From: Mya arenaria | Lineage: Eukaryota; Mollusca; Bivalvia; Myida; Myidae | Assembly: GCF_026914265.1 (NCBI RefSeq) | Contig: NC_069133.1 | Span: 44,923,417 to 44,987,416, forward strand | DNA: 64,000 nucleotides | Reading direction: 5' to 3' | Part shown: positions 10,952 through 23,085 of the stretch, piece by piece | How positions within the stretch are numbered: position 1 is the first letter of the stretch | Layout of the letters: the number at the start of each line of letters is the position of its first letter | Position numbers and translations under genes: made by a program | Notes under the pieces: generated by a model | Told to the model about the DNA's origin: nothing | What the model saw: only the letters and a program-made list of their open reading frames with translations | Database searches by the model: none

Positions 10952-12752
10952 TAAAGAATGCCCGCTTAAAGGCTGTCTTTATCGTTATGAGTGTGTTTTA
11001 AATTTGGCATCTTCCGTCACTACCTTGTCCATATCATGCGTTGACATTTCTGGTGTCACTGATGCAAACCAAATGACAAAGCTCTTGGTGTAAGATTATC
11101 GAAAAGTTTCGGTAATTGTTCTGTGGTGTAATATTAATTACACAAGCTACAACCATAGCAATCCAAATAATGTACCGATTAAATGACTTCCAGATTGGCA
11201 CGAATATATTTATTGAATTGGTATATATGACTGTGTTTGAAGTTTTTCGTTCAGATATTGTTGATCTTTACTAAAATATACCTATGATAATTCACAGCAA
11301 ACAAACTCTTCTTAAAATTACAGCGAGAACCTGCAATATTGTAACGTGAACGAAGTGAAATAGTGCAGTACAGTCATATGCAAATGTTGGAAATTATTTC
11401 TGTTAAAGCGATTGACTTGACACTTGTTGTTAAAAAAACAGCGAAGTTTAAAAGATCTCCAAAATCCGATAAATTGAAAGTACGTAAAATACTGCTTATG
11501 TATTCAGTCTAATATTTTATTTGTACAGATAAATACCGTTTCACATGGAAAGCACGCGGCAAAAATAATTTCAAAAGTCAACTGTGTTTTTCGATAATCA
11601 CTCTATTCCTATCAATATATCTAGAACCATCACATTACGAGTAAGTTAAAAAGCGATCCAATGATTAATGCATATTGCATATAATTGCAACTGAGACAAA
11701 CATGCGTAAACTGATCCCTGTCCCAAACGCTGTTATTTATCTAGGCTGTCTATGTGCTAGATAATTATAGCGGGCAGCGCAAACTGACACCTGACACGTA
11801 ATATGAAATCCGCATTATCTAGAAAAATCCATGAAGTAATCTAGTTTTGTCACGGAAAGTACATATCTGTCTGTTAAAACCTAGAATGTATGCGACTAGT
11901 TCGGAATTGTATGTGGTTTTATGGCTACCACTTATATCATCTCTCCGTAATATGTTCAAACATAAGCATTATTGCATATACATGTATTATTAAATTCATA
12001 TTCTGCTTAAAGAGGCAAATCGATCAACATTACTGATCATCTTACCTCGTTTAAACTATCCCTTTTCTGTATAACTGCCCTCGTGTAATTAAAAGCGCAT
12101 AAGCTGCGGTGTGAGGTAAAGTGAAGTATTTCCTAAACTCTGAAATACTTGTAGAAGCATTAACGATAGAAATTCTATTTTTCCTCTAAAAATCTAAACA
12201 TACCACAACAAAGAAAAAAAGAAATAAAGAATTTAGATAGGCAGCAAGGTTCGATATCGGAACCGCACGAGTGCTGGACGAGGTCTTTGCTGCGGAGCCA
12301 CTAAGGCATCGATATGTTACATGTCGTGTTATGTATATATTTACACATCACCTTCCTTCATTTCTTAAATGAACTGCAATCGATGAACGCAACATCTTCA
12401 GATATGTTCGCGATTCATCGCATAACAATATACATGAAAACTGTTGATCTTGTTATTGTTTGTATTGTGACAACAGGTCCCGTAAAATATAAATCAACAT
12501 TTTAGAAAGTATTCTTTCTTTTTTTTAAATGTATTGTTGCCATAAGTGTTTTATTTTTACATTTAAAAGTTATTTCAAGTGGTTGATCTTTTCCCGCGTT
12601 ATTGTGACGTCATTTGAAAAAATGTTTCCGGTTACAGTCGGGTCGTTCTATTTACAGAATGGGTAAGAAAGGATTAGTGAAAGGTTTTCTTAAATGAAAT
12701 GAAGTATTTTTTTAACAATTCTTGAACGAAATAATGAACTATTGGTGTAAAT
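10952..12752. other. non-coding stretch with a weak tRNA-like block
   Basis: No gene seen. Around 12240-12312 the minus strand has an A-box-like and a B-box-like block (GGTTCCGATATCGAACC) resembling a decayed tRNA-derived SINE head. This is weak because the stems do not pair well. Confidence 0.4.
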
Positions 12753-12754
12753 AT

Positions 12755-12908
12755 AAGGAATGAATTGAGGGGTTGATATCATTATCGGGGATATGAACGC
12801 AATTGGGCTGGTCAAAGTACGCGTTGAGTCCTTCGGACTCCACACACTTTGGCCAGCCCTATTGCGTTCATATCCCGATAATGACATCAACCCCGCAATT
12901 CATTCCTT
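12755..12908. mobile_element. near-perfect 154-bp hairpin element (palindromic MITE)
   Basis: Two arms of about 75 bp, starting aaggaatgaattg and ending caattcattcctt, are inverted copies with a few mismatches and small indels. The centre is gagtcc-ttc-ggactc at 12826-12840. There is no room for a protein. It fits a palindromic MITE; if transcribed it would form a long hairpin RNA. Confidence 0.75.
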
Positions 12909-12959
12909 AAATAAACACAATTCTTGATATGAAATATCGGAATTAATCACGACATTGAA

Positions 12960-13390
12960 GGCAAAAAGCTTGTCTGAGTGATCCCTCGACAATACCTGCA
13001 CCCATGGCTCTATAACTAACAGAAATTTAGGTTGGGATGACAGGTAGATGACCCCTTTGAAATTTGAGTTCATAGAGTCAAAGGTCAAGGTCACAACTCA
13101 TATAGGTCATTAAATTTACGCTATATTTACTTAATCTCTGTTGCTTAAAGGATACATGTTTATCTGCAAATACCAGTCATCATCTGAACATAATTAAAAA
13201 CTGTACCTACTTTCCTCACACTTTGAATAGTCATTAGTCATAATCTTAAGACTGCTTCAAAGGCATCCAATGTCAATGACAAATCAGCTGTCATTTCAGT
13301 CCATGCATATTTCATTGAATTGTCAAAATATTCCTGAGAACATGGCGCTCAGGGGGCATAATGTTTGACAATTATCTCTTGTTGTATTCA
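12960..13390. repeat. probable dispersed repeat with 'aaggtcaaggtcac' motif
   Basis: The phrases 'gagtcaaaggtcaaggtcac' (about 13075-13094) and 'catggcgctcagggggcat' (about 13340-13358) resemble a dispersed repeat seen in molluscan genomes. It directly follows the palindromic element. Boundaries are not defined and no coding frame is supported. Confidence 0.35.
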
Positions 13391-16300
13391 TTATTTGTGA
13401 ATGCAAACCAATGCCTAGAGTAAAAAAATAATATCGGCATGGCAGTTTAACCCCTAGTGGACTCCTGGTTTCATTAAGCGTTTCAAAACGGTAACTCGGA
13501 ACGCATGTTAATGTAATATACAATCTCTGTTTCTTTTGTTATGACGTTATTTGCCTCTTGTTGTATGTTTGTTAACCGTTTTTATATTGAAATGTTTTAA
13601 AAGGTAAACGTTTCGTGTTTGGCCCCTAGGTTTGTTCCCGTTCGTTTGCTCACCTAATACAAAGAGTTTGTTTTCATCTCATTTGTATCTATATATTGCG
13701 ACATAAAAGCAGTTGATGTTCTGGTATTTTAACACGGGTTTTCTCAATTCAAGCTTCATGGTATTATATGTGAATTAAGATTGGGTTTTGCATGAAATTA
13801 GCGTCCAATCTTGTCATTAAAATGTATTAAATCCATGACCTGGGTTTTAAATGTAGGTTCTTTTCTGTCCGACCGAAATCAATTTCATCGAGTTGTCAAG
13901 GAGTCTGAGACAGTGACAGCATTAGATACAAAATATGGAATCCGTATTATAAGTGATACTTCATGATCGCAAATTGTCACGCGAACTTGCACTTAAGTTC
14001 TTAAATCCAGACATTAAGACTGTTTTACCGACAATGACTTAATATAGAAACGATTTTCCGAGCGTACAAACCGTTTTATATGCTAGTGAATTGTATACAA
14101 TTTTTATCATCGGTCAATACATAAGTTATGAGAAAACAATATAATTGCGAGATGCTACAAAGCAACGAATGCATGCTAAATAATATACTTAAATTGTTTT
14201 CGTGTGAACTTCAATACTTGGTTGAATCAGTGTGATGTCGATTACTTGAGAACTTGTCTTAACCCTCAGTATCAGGTAACTTTTAGTGCGCTTACTGTTA
14301 TAATGTATTGATAAGAATTATCTGTCGTCGTTGCATTGTGATGTTAAGAGTCTCTCGTCAATCTTAGTGTATGCTATGACTTGAAACGGATGCTTCTAAA
14401 CAGCATTATTGTTCAGTATTTGGCTGCTGGACAATACAATAAGAATCTATCATGTGTTTCCGGTACGGATAGAGAAATCCGACCCGAGGGCACTCGCGTA
14501 AGTCGGTGACGAGGCTTGCAATACTGGCTGATGTGCGATACAATAAGCTGTGTGCCGTCAAATGTACAAATACTATTAATTGATTGGCTGAGTGATAGTG
14601 TATGCATATACATGTAGTCACTTCTGCAAATAAAAACCACAAACACATTGCATGACAAATGATCATTTATTTCCAATGTCATAAATTGATGTAATGTAAT
14701 ACCCTGAGTGAAAAGCAAAATGAGTTTTGTATAGTGTCGGGAAATAGCATATCTCAGTGGGCAAGAAACCCTGCCATCTCATCACAAATTAAAAATTAAA
14801 AAAGGGCATTGTTTTATTCTCAGTCTGTGGAATATCATAACAATTGCTCTCCATTTACTAATTTACTAACGATAATGGTATTTTAGAATCCATAAGTGCT
14901 AAACTGTGTACGCATTGCTTTTGACCGATGATGTGGCCGGTGTCCTTGAAACAAAGACGAACATACAGAAACAGATTTACTCTAATGAACTGTTTTGCTC
15001 AATCAGTGGTATTAAATTGAACATTGATATAAAAAAACTATAGTTTGCCGTAATGGCTGTCCACTTCGGTCCTTTGAACAGTGGAAATATGCGTCCGAGC
15101 CGATTGAGATTGTGTTTCTACATTATATCTGGGATCGTTTTTTACACCAATCATGGTATAAAGCCCAGAAGAAATTTATCTTCAAGCAACAAAGCAGTTG
15201 CCAATACAATTAAATTCTAAACACATTTTGGATATTTCAAACCTGCATACCACATTAAACTGTTTGATGCAGTCGTGCAGCCGATTTAATGTTACCCTTT
15301 AGAAATAGGGGGATATAGGTGTTGTCAAACTATCGAACGTGTACATAGTAAGTTTTGTTAGCGTGTTGTCCGTTAAAGTATAAATGTCTCCAAAAAGATG
15401 GTACGGAGTGAATGCGGCAAATCTTCATGTGATTTATACGACACGTTGTGTTAAATATTGAATTAAACTGACCAGGAAACAACCGCTCAGACACCCAAAA
15501 CAGTGTTATATAATTCTACAAAATCGTGATGATGCTGGAAAAACAACGTGTGCTGTTGTGTAAAACAGTAATTATCCGAACAAAGTTTCGGCTATGGTTT
15601 TAGCGGACGGTGTTGGTGTTCAAAACTCTAATGAATGACTGTTCATCTCAACATATAATTTATATGAATTCATTCTAAGGTATTCAATGGCTCTTCATTA
15701 TAAACATTATGAAATGGTGCTTAAACCTGAATGATGCATATCAATGGCCAATTACGTTGAAAAAGACGTATGCAAATTTCCGTTGCTAAGGAAACGCCTT
15801 GTTCATTTTAAAAGCAAAACATAGAATATCGATAGAAAGTTTAGAGTATGTGCGTGTTGTTCAAAACAAAGTTCCATTTTCTTTTTTTTGTCAATTGTGT
15901 GAACACTTATGGGAATATTTTAAATAGGATCCGTCACAGGTGATCATATAATACACAATTACATTCAACGAGTCCAGGAAATATATGCGAGCCTAATTTG
16001 TAAAGCTCACTAACATATTTTCTGGACGAGATAAATTAAAGTGTGTATTATATGACGAAGATTAATTTCATCACATGCTTTTTTCAGGAACAAAAGCGAG
16101 AACGACCTACCTGTTTCACCTGCTCTAGTAATGTGCCGAATACCACAAAGCAATTTTTATTATCCGCGCTACATGCATTGCAGATATGTAGTAACCGGAA
16201 TAATTTAAAACAACAGATACATCCACTCATTTTAGTTCTATTTATAAGTAGAATGCATGCGAAGATTATATCCAGTTAGAACAAATACACTATACCTGTT

Positions 16301-16667
16301 GCGTCATTTCCAATTTAAACACATTAAGTACCGAACACCTTAAAAATGATTTCACGAAATCTATACAAAATACCACGATCTAGATGGGGAATGTACTACT
16401 ATAAATAAATCTTCGTCATACTTTTTGCATTAAATGAAGATTTAAAACAAAGATAGCTTTTCATTTTGCGTAGACTGCGCTATGTTTCATTTAAATGGTG
16501 AAAAAATAATGATGTTATCTTTGTCTTCATTCAAAACAAAATATTGCCTTCCGACGTAGCATTTATGACGCAATTTATCACGTGGTATACTCACACTGAG
16601 TAATAAACGTGTAGCTTGCTAGAATATTACCAATTTAGCAATTTATGTTGCCAATTAATATTGTTAA
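13391..16667. other. non-coding stretch
   Basis: Two overlapping minus-strand frames near 14406-14718 are 86 and 101 residues, but neither shows a domain, signal or conserved motif. Nothing else was recognised. Confidence 0.5.
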
Positions 16668-16925
16668 TATTGTGTTTCATATTTCGGCTGATATCAATGT
16701 TAAGTCAGTCAGATAGTCAATAAAACCAAATGAATCCACAAAGTTAAAAAAAAGTCCTTTATTTCAATTTACCACAAATATATTTCCAAATATTCAAACG
16801 AGTCCAAAAATCTTTATGGGACGATGGTAAGTGATAAAAGGGTTGTTGCATACCGATCATTTAATTCATACAAGGTTTTTGTGGCATACTATTTCTTAAG
16901 TATTCATATACACGTCGAGTATTTC
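16668..16925 (-). pseudogene. broken fragment of a GPCR gene related to the receptor at 23086-24309
   Basis: Plus-strand reading is clearly similar to about 23950-24215, the part of the receptor encoding the N-terminal tail through TM2. Shared blocks include tttcggctg-tatcaatgtta, acaaatatatttccaaatattc and gcataccgatcatttaatt. A block corresponding to the TM1-TM2 loop is missing or replaced, and there are several indels, so no frame survives. No similarity to TM3 onward was seen. The fragment lies about 6 kb past the receptor's 3' end, in the same orientation. It is most simply a decayed partial duplicate of the receptor gene or of a relative. Confidence 0.8.
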
Positions 16926-17695
16926 AAAACATTTCCACCATCGCCTTCGGGTCAGACCAATTTTGCAACACTATTGTACCAATAAAAACTGACGGTAGTT
17001 ATGTTTACTATTTTATTCAAGCACGGATCGTCTCCGATAACATTTCCAGCAGTTTCTCATTATACATATTCATTGCTGAACAATTGATGTGGTTGAATTT
17101 GCCAATAGGCAATGGGCAGATACCAGAATCTTTTAAATTCTACATTAAATTTTCAAAACTGTCTGGTATAGTTCTTCTGTTCCCGACCATAGTTATAAGA
17201 CTATGAATAATGCATGTACATGTTATCTATCTAGTTATCACAGTGGATATGTATATTGCCATCACCAGCACCAAATCACAGTGAATGTACATTATCTGGT
17301 TTTGTTAGAACAGAGCAGTCGCTGATGACACTTCCCAACGCTTTGATGGGGTACGGCGGGTTGAGCTTAACCACCATCGACTTTGGGTCATACCGATTTT
17401 GCAAGCATCGCCATTGCCAAAGAGCTAATCAGCTAATGTTACACACATTTGAACTAAATGAATGGCCATTACCATACATCACAGTTGAGTGGGGTTCCGT
17501 GGAAATGTGACTTGCAAAATAAGTGAACAATTATAATCATTTTTTTTTCCTTTTTGGAAACGCCAAATGGCAATTCGTTTATTATCTCAAATCACCAACT
17601 TATTATTACATGACAGATATTGAACAAGAAAATCATGATATACAACTATATATCATCGTTCAACAGTGCATATTTATGAGCTACATATAACTTAG
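16926..17695. other. non-coding stretch with a short internal duplication
   Basis: The segment at about 16936-16972 (ccaccatcgccttcgggtca...) recurs with changes at about 17371-17405 (ccaccatcgactttgggtca...). The 84-residue open frame at 17256-17510 spans the second copy and shows no recognisable domain. Confidence 0.45.
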
Positions 17696-17938
17696 GGTCC
17701 ATTTCTATCATAAACCCCCCAAAACTGCACAGCAGGATACTCAGATCAGAGATCTGATAGGACAATTACGCAATAAGATTAAGATCAATACACAGAGGTT
17801 GTGTACAAACACGTTTTTTGTTGTTTTTGTTGTTGTTGTTGTTGTTTTTATGGTTTTTTTGTGTGTGTGTTTGTTTTGTTTTTTTTTGGGGGGGGGGGGG
17901 GGGGGCACATATAGACGGATTAAACTAGGCCTTTAAGT
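17696..17938 (+). repeat. dispersed repeat, copy A, with poly-T/poly-G insert
   Basis: Similar along its length to 26555-26730. Shared parts include ggtccatttntat, actgcacagca, gagatctgata, aataagattaagatcaat and an end near aaactagg-ctttaa. This copy has an expanded (ttg)n, (tg)n, poly-T and 18-19 G run between the two conserved blocks; copy B has only a shorter G run. Confidence 0.7.
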
Positions 17939-20285
17939 TAACACAGTGCGTTCTTCTTTCGGAAAGGAAATGCGATTTGTAAATATAGAATCATATTTGA
18001 CATAAAATATTGTTGATTACATTATTTTCTTTGTATTCAATTTTATATCATATTATGTCATTTATCATCGACTTAAAAGAGAAAGATACGGGCGTAGTGG
18101 TAATAATCTTCTACCTGGTTACAGTGATCATAAAGAGAAAATGCTGAGATATTACAGCGGAATAGGTTTAGATGTGTTGCCATGATGTTATGGAATAGTG
18201 CATACCTAAATTGTTTAACTTTATTATCTGGAGTCACCCAATGTAAAACGAAACACCATGATCGCCATTTGTTTGGTTTGTTGAAGGTTTCTTGCTTCCA
18301 CGTTTTAACCTTTGTGTTTTAAATTACAGATTGAACTGATATAAATCAAATTTTCCACTCGTGTGAGATTGCTTTTTTAGGTGTTTACCACTGAAATACA
18401 GTTACATTTCACTTTTAAATTTTGCATTATTCTTCTTAAAAGTAATTATCTTAATGCTTTCTCTTTGAGCTATTAGAGCAAAACACGATTTACAACATTT
18501 CTCTGAAATACCAATCCCTCTTAATTAGAGACATAATGTTAAAGAACGGTAATCATTTTTTTTTGCTTTCGTGAATATGTGACAAATGCCTACGTAAATA
18601 TTCACAATAAGAAACTCAGTATAAGAGCTATTTTGAGATACATTGCTATCTAGGTAAAACTGAAATACATTGTGTGTGGTCTGCAAGTTATTCACAAACT
18701 ACACACGTTTCTTGTTTTGCTTCAAAATCAACAACAACAACAACAACAACACAAACAACAAGATATGTGTGAACCTTATAGATTTAAATAATGGGCTATT
18801 AAAAATGTTGTTCCATGGATACTTTACTGGTTTAGAAATATATTCCGAAGTAAATTAAACGTGAATTTCAGAAAGTAACTGCAACATTCAACCATAGTAA
18901 AACAATAAAAAAGAACTGGCTATGCTGGTCATAAAATAATTGTTTGACCTTTTGTTCTTGTGTGTAATACATTCAGGCCTGTGGAATACGTTCTGTAGAA
19001 TTACGACGTGAAGCCATGTCCAAGAAATTCACTGGCAAACTGCATGGTTATATCAATTAAAGTAGTAAAAAAATTCCGAAACTCTTTTATCTTATTGTGA
19101 ACAAATATAATTCAACTGTAAAGTAATGTTTCTCTTTTTCACCAAACGTTTGCGGATAACTCAACGTGGATATTAATTATTTCGGAATCACAAATTGTAA
19201 ACATATGCAGGACGCAAACATTTTTTCCATGATGCAATGCCATTTGCAAGTCCAATCTCCAACGCATTAATCTCCCCTGACAAACTGAATAGATCTCTGC
19301 CGCCATGAGCGAGTATAGCTGGATTTAGCTATATAAACCTTTTTAAATGCTTTTTTCTACTCTTTTTTTGTCAAATTTCAATTATTCAAGGGAAATTTAG
19401 GTTTAAATAAAAACCTGATTAAAACTTACAATCTTTACCGATATGCTATTTTAGATATCTATCTTTAGTCAAGTTATTTGCATGGTGGCAATGATGGCTC
19501 TACTGTAAGCGAAGTAACACTTCGTGTAATTTGTTGCGAACCCGGCCTCCAACATGCACGGCAGTTATGGGGCATCTTAAATAAGGTCATGCTCGAAGTT
19601 AATATTACGCAAACACTAATATGCCTAAAGTTATTGAATAGAGTCAACTTTCCTATATCATGATCAGTTTCCAACAGCTTGAATTGTTACCCAAATAACA
19701 ATTATTAAACCTTAGCTATGGATCGAACATTGATATAAATAGAAAACATACACACAAGTATAATATGTTGCTCATCTTTAAGTTTATACTTCAAATGTAC
19801 TCTTAACACTGTCTTAGTTGAGCAGATGCTAAATTGTAAGCAGATAATTTCTTTAGTTTAGCCTGCGGAACATCTGGGCAGTTTGAGTAAAGATCTCAGT
19901 CGATTTTAAAATTAAATGGAATATTTTTTAGTTCTATTGTTTTGTTATTTTGCAATATTTCTGTGTGAAATGTGCTTTAGCCAACATTAAAAATAAGCAC
20001 GAAGTTGAGGAAATATTGTTTTCGATCTATTGCCATTTGTTACGTTTACACAGGTTTGAGATATTGATGATATTTTATTGCATGAATGAAATAACAATGA
20101 TCCATATAAAACGAGTTATATATAGTATTTGAGATAAATACATTATTATCAAACATGCAGGGATTTGGCCACGAGTAATACCAACATCAGTTACGGCCCT
20201 CTCCCAGGAAGAGAGAGGTGTGAGATTATTGAAGTAACGACTGAAAATATTTATTGAAACAGCCCCCAGTTTCATAGATTCATAA
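17939..20285. other. non-coding AT-rich stretch
   Basis: Contains a (caa)n microsatellite at about 18730-18754, which creates a polyasparagine frame with no other coding sign. No gene or RNA was recognised. Confidence 0.5.
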
Positions 20286-20600
20286 TGCTGTAAAGGTCAA
20301 CAATGTTCAGAATGTTGTGGATGTTATACATGTTCTGAATGCTACGAATGTTGTGAATTGTGTGAATGTTGCGAAATTTGGAAATGTTGTGACTGTCGTG
20401 AATATCCTTCATGTTGCCAATGTTGTGAATATCGTGGGTGTTGTGAATGTAGTGAATATCCTTCATGTTGCCAATGTTGTGAATATCGTGGATGTTGTGA
20501 ATGTCGTAAATGTCTCGAATGGTGTAAAATATGAACTTCGTGAATGACGCGAATGTTGTAAATGTTATAAAAATCATAAATGTTGCGAATGGCGTTATAA
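20286..20600. repeat. degenerate 9-bp minisatellite with 54-bp higher-order unit
   Basis: Built from variants of aatgttgtg (9 bp). Two adjacent 54-bp blocks from about 20399 and 20453 are nearly identical. Because the period is a multiple of three, both strands stay open (a 121-residue minus frame and a 76-residue plus frame); these are repeat artefacts. A small related patch occurs at about 21235-21280. Confidence 0.85.
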
Positions 20601-22152
20601 AGACCACAAAGCGCAACAAAGAAAGAGAAACAAGCAACTTACTTTTTAAAACAACAACATTTATTTACTTTCTGTTTTAATAAATAAGTTTCATACGAAT
20701 AATGTGAAAATTGAAATACACAGAAAAACGGATAACCTATAAAGAAAAAAATGTCAACATGTAATATTGAACACATTATTTCAACCAGCATTTTAAGAAT
20801 ATTTCCCACCAAACATTGAAATGCCATCCTCACAGATTCAATCGAAGATTATAGAGTGGTTCTAACATTGCTGAATCTCTTTTATAAAGGATTAATTTAA
20901 AAAAGAATTTTTAATTTTACCAAAGACCATTACAGTGATCGAAGGAATTTACCCATATATTTCAAATAAGAATGATCAAGAACATACTACAAAATTCCCC
21001 AAGAACATTTTCTTAAATCGTATGAGAATCTTGTTTCTTCTATAACCTCTATACATAGAATGAATAACAAATTCAAAAGGATCCTCAAGTCATCCTGATA
21101 GATACAATCTAAAAATATCATACTGGTTTTAATGAATCTTGGTCATCTAACAATGAATTTTGAACTATTGAATCTAAAATATATACATTTAACAACGTCA
21201 TTTTTGTGAATGCTATGAGTTTTGCATGCATTTCGTGAATGCTGTGAATGTTACGAATGCATCAAATGTTGTGAAGCCACGAGAACTTGGAATGTTTTGA
21301 TGTTAATGTTTATACTGCTAGATCGGCTGTAGATCCTGCCGATGTTAAAATCAAAATGTGTAAACAAGTGTATGACTAAGTTTACACAAAATTCTGATGT
21401 AGTTATTGCCAAAGTGTGCATTTGAAGTCTAATTTATACGTGTGTTGTATGATATATCGTGACGTAAAATCTATTTTTATTTTTTTCTGTTTAGATACTG
21501 TGTCGGATTTGTGTATGCTTTTTTCTTTCAAATATACACTTAAGAAATGAGATAAAACGCCACAAGACATCAAACATATCACACAATTATCAAAATATCT
21601 TGTTTTAGTAAATGTTTTTGTACTCTCCTTAGAAGAATTAACCTCGCATATGCCAAAACGAGAAGAAAGAAACAATAATAAAACGAATACTACTAAGCGG
21701 ATATCGTTCTTAAGAACAGCTTTCACCGATAAATGTTTTGCCACGTTCGAGACATATAATTGTTACAATCGCCTACCTTGATGCACCATGCAACCGATAT
21801 AATTGTATTTGAGCTACCTGTTACCGTGTACGACAAAGCATACCTTCAGTCTGGAATTTGCATTCGTATCACTGTACGTTTACTTATTAACGATATACTT
21901 TATGTAACACTGTATTTCCTAACAAAATATATACTCATACATACGAGGTTCTTGATTATATATACGCTGTCGGGGCACAGTCAGAATATGATTCATTGAC
22001 CCATTTTTTTCCTGGTATTTTATTTTGTACATAAAATTTATAACTGATTATTCTTTCGTTTAGGATTCTAACATTATATATACGCAGTCAGGGCATACAC
22101 TCGAATATAGGGAGTGCAAGGACTATATATACCGAATCTCGATATATGTAGT
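20601..22152. other. non-coding stretch
   Basis: A 113-residue minus-strand frame at 21403-21744 is AT-rich and without domain features. Two related phrases (tatatacgctgtcggggcac near 21959 and tatatacgcagtcagggcat near 22077) form a short imperfect direct repeat. Confidence 0.45.
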
Positions 22153-22332
22153 CGTGGCGGATCCGTGGTCTAGTGGTGCGCAGGAATGATTTCCCGCCGC
22201 ACAACTAAAATACCAATCCTCTACCGGTAGGGACGTTAAGTGCGGGTCCCGTATGACAATGCTATACTCCGGAGCACTCCCCGAATGGGCGAGGCCCTAG
22301 TGCAAGTATAAATAAGCTTACACACCTTCACG
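22153..22332 (+). mobile_element. SINE-like element, possible tRNA head
   Basis: Begins with ggatccgtggtctagtggtg, which resembles the D-arm/A-box of a tRNA. A GC-richer body and 'caagtataaataagctta' follow. Flanked by the 7-bp repeat gtagtcg (22146-22152 and 22333-22339). The B box is not clear, so the class is uncertain. Confidence 0.45.
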
Positions 22333-22339
22333 TAGTCGG

Positions 22340-23079
22340 GTTTGTTTTATTGAAACTTATTTGACGAGAGTTTTTATTTCTAATAGTATATGTACCTACC
22401 AATGGCGCATATTAATTAATGAGCTTAAGATTCAAGACTCAGAAGTACAAATCTATTTGTAAAACTACTACTACTGGAGAATCGATTGTAAAAGTTTCCC
22501 GTATTGCAGGGTTTACCATTAATTGTGAATATTTTATCAAAGACAACGATCGCGTTTCTGTTTTTGTTGGTAATAATCAAGTTTTTGTTTTGTATCGGTT
22601 TCCCGAACTGTGTATTTGTTGTAACATTTTCAAATAAATTGAGAATGGGTCTTGTCGTTTGTTTTACGAAACCCGAACTATCAAAACCAACTCCGGAGGC
22701 AGTTTCGTCCGAAAAATAATTCCCTTTGAAAAAACAACAACATGGCGGACAATGATCCAAAACGTGTGTTGAAACTCCATTTAGCAAACGGCCATTGCGA
22801 TATCATTCTTTTGAAGAAATTCAGAAATAATGGCTACAATTTAAGGCTCTACCATTATGTTGAAATTGTACACTAACCATTCGTTTGTTACTTCATGCAA
22901 AACTTACGAAACAGGTTTGTAAAACTCCGAAACCATTGAAACTAAAACTGAAACTAGTTTGAATCTTACACTCAACGTCATGGTGTTCATAAATATGAGT
23001 CCAGGGCACTCGGGATGTTGTTCATAAATATAACACTAAAATACTGCAAAGTTAGAAACAAAAAATGTACACATGTACG
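22340..23079. other. non-coding stretch next to the GPCR 3' end
   Basis: Overlapping open frames of 71-120 residues on both strands (22419-22787) show no domain and no codon-use signal that favours one. None is called as a gene. Short repeats of 'tgttcataaatat' occur near 22986 and 23020. Confidence 0.4.
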
Positions 23080-23085
23080 TTTATT
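23080..23085 (-). terminator. AATAAA directly after the GPCR stop codon
   Basis: The hexamer on the minus strand abuts the TAA stop of the receptor. If used, the 3' UTR would be only about 20 bases. No other canonical hexamer was noticed until well past 22400, so the real site is uncertain. Confidence 0.3.

Noticed and set aside
14406..14718. 86- and 101-residue minus frames
   Set aside because: They overlap in different frames and show no recognisable family features.
20272..20637. 121-residue minus frame rich in Ile, His and Asn
   Set aside because: Translation of a 9-bp minisatellite; the opposite strand is open too.
22419..22787. Overlapping frames of 71-120 residues on both strands
   Set aside because: No frame shows a domain, signal peptide or start context better than the others.
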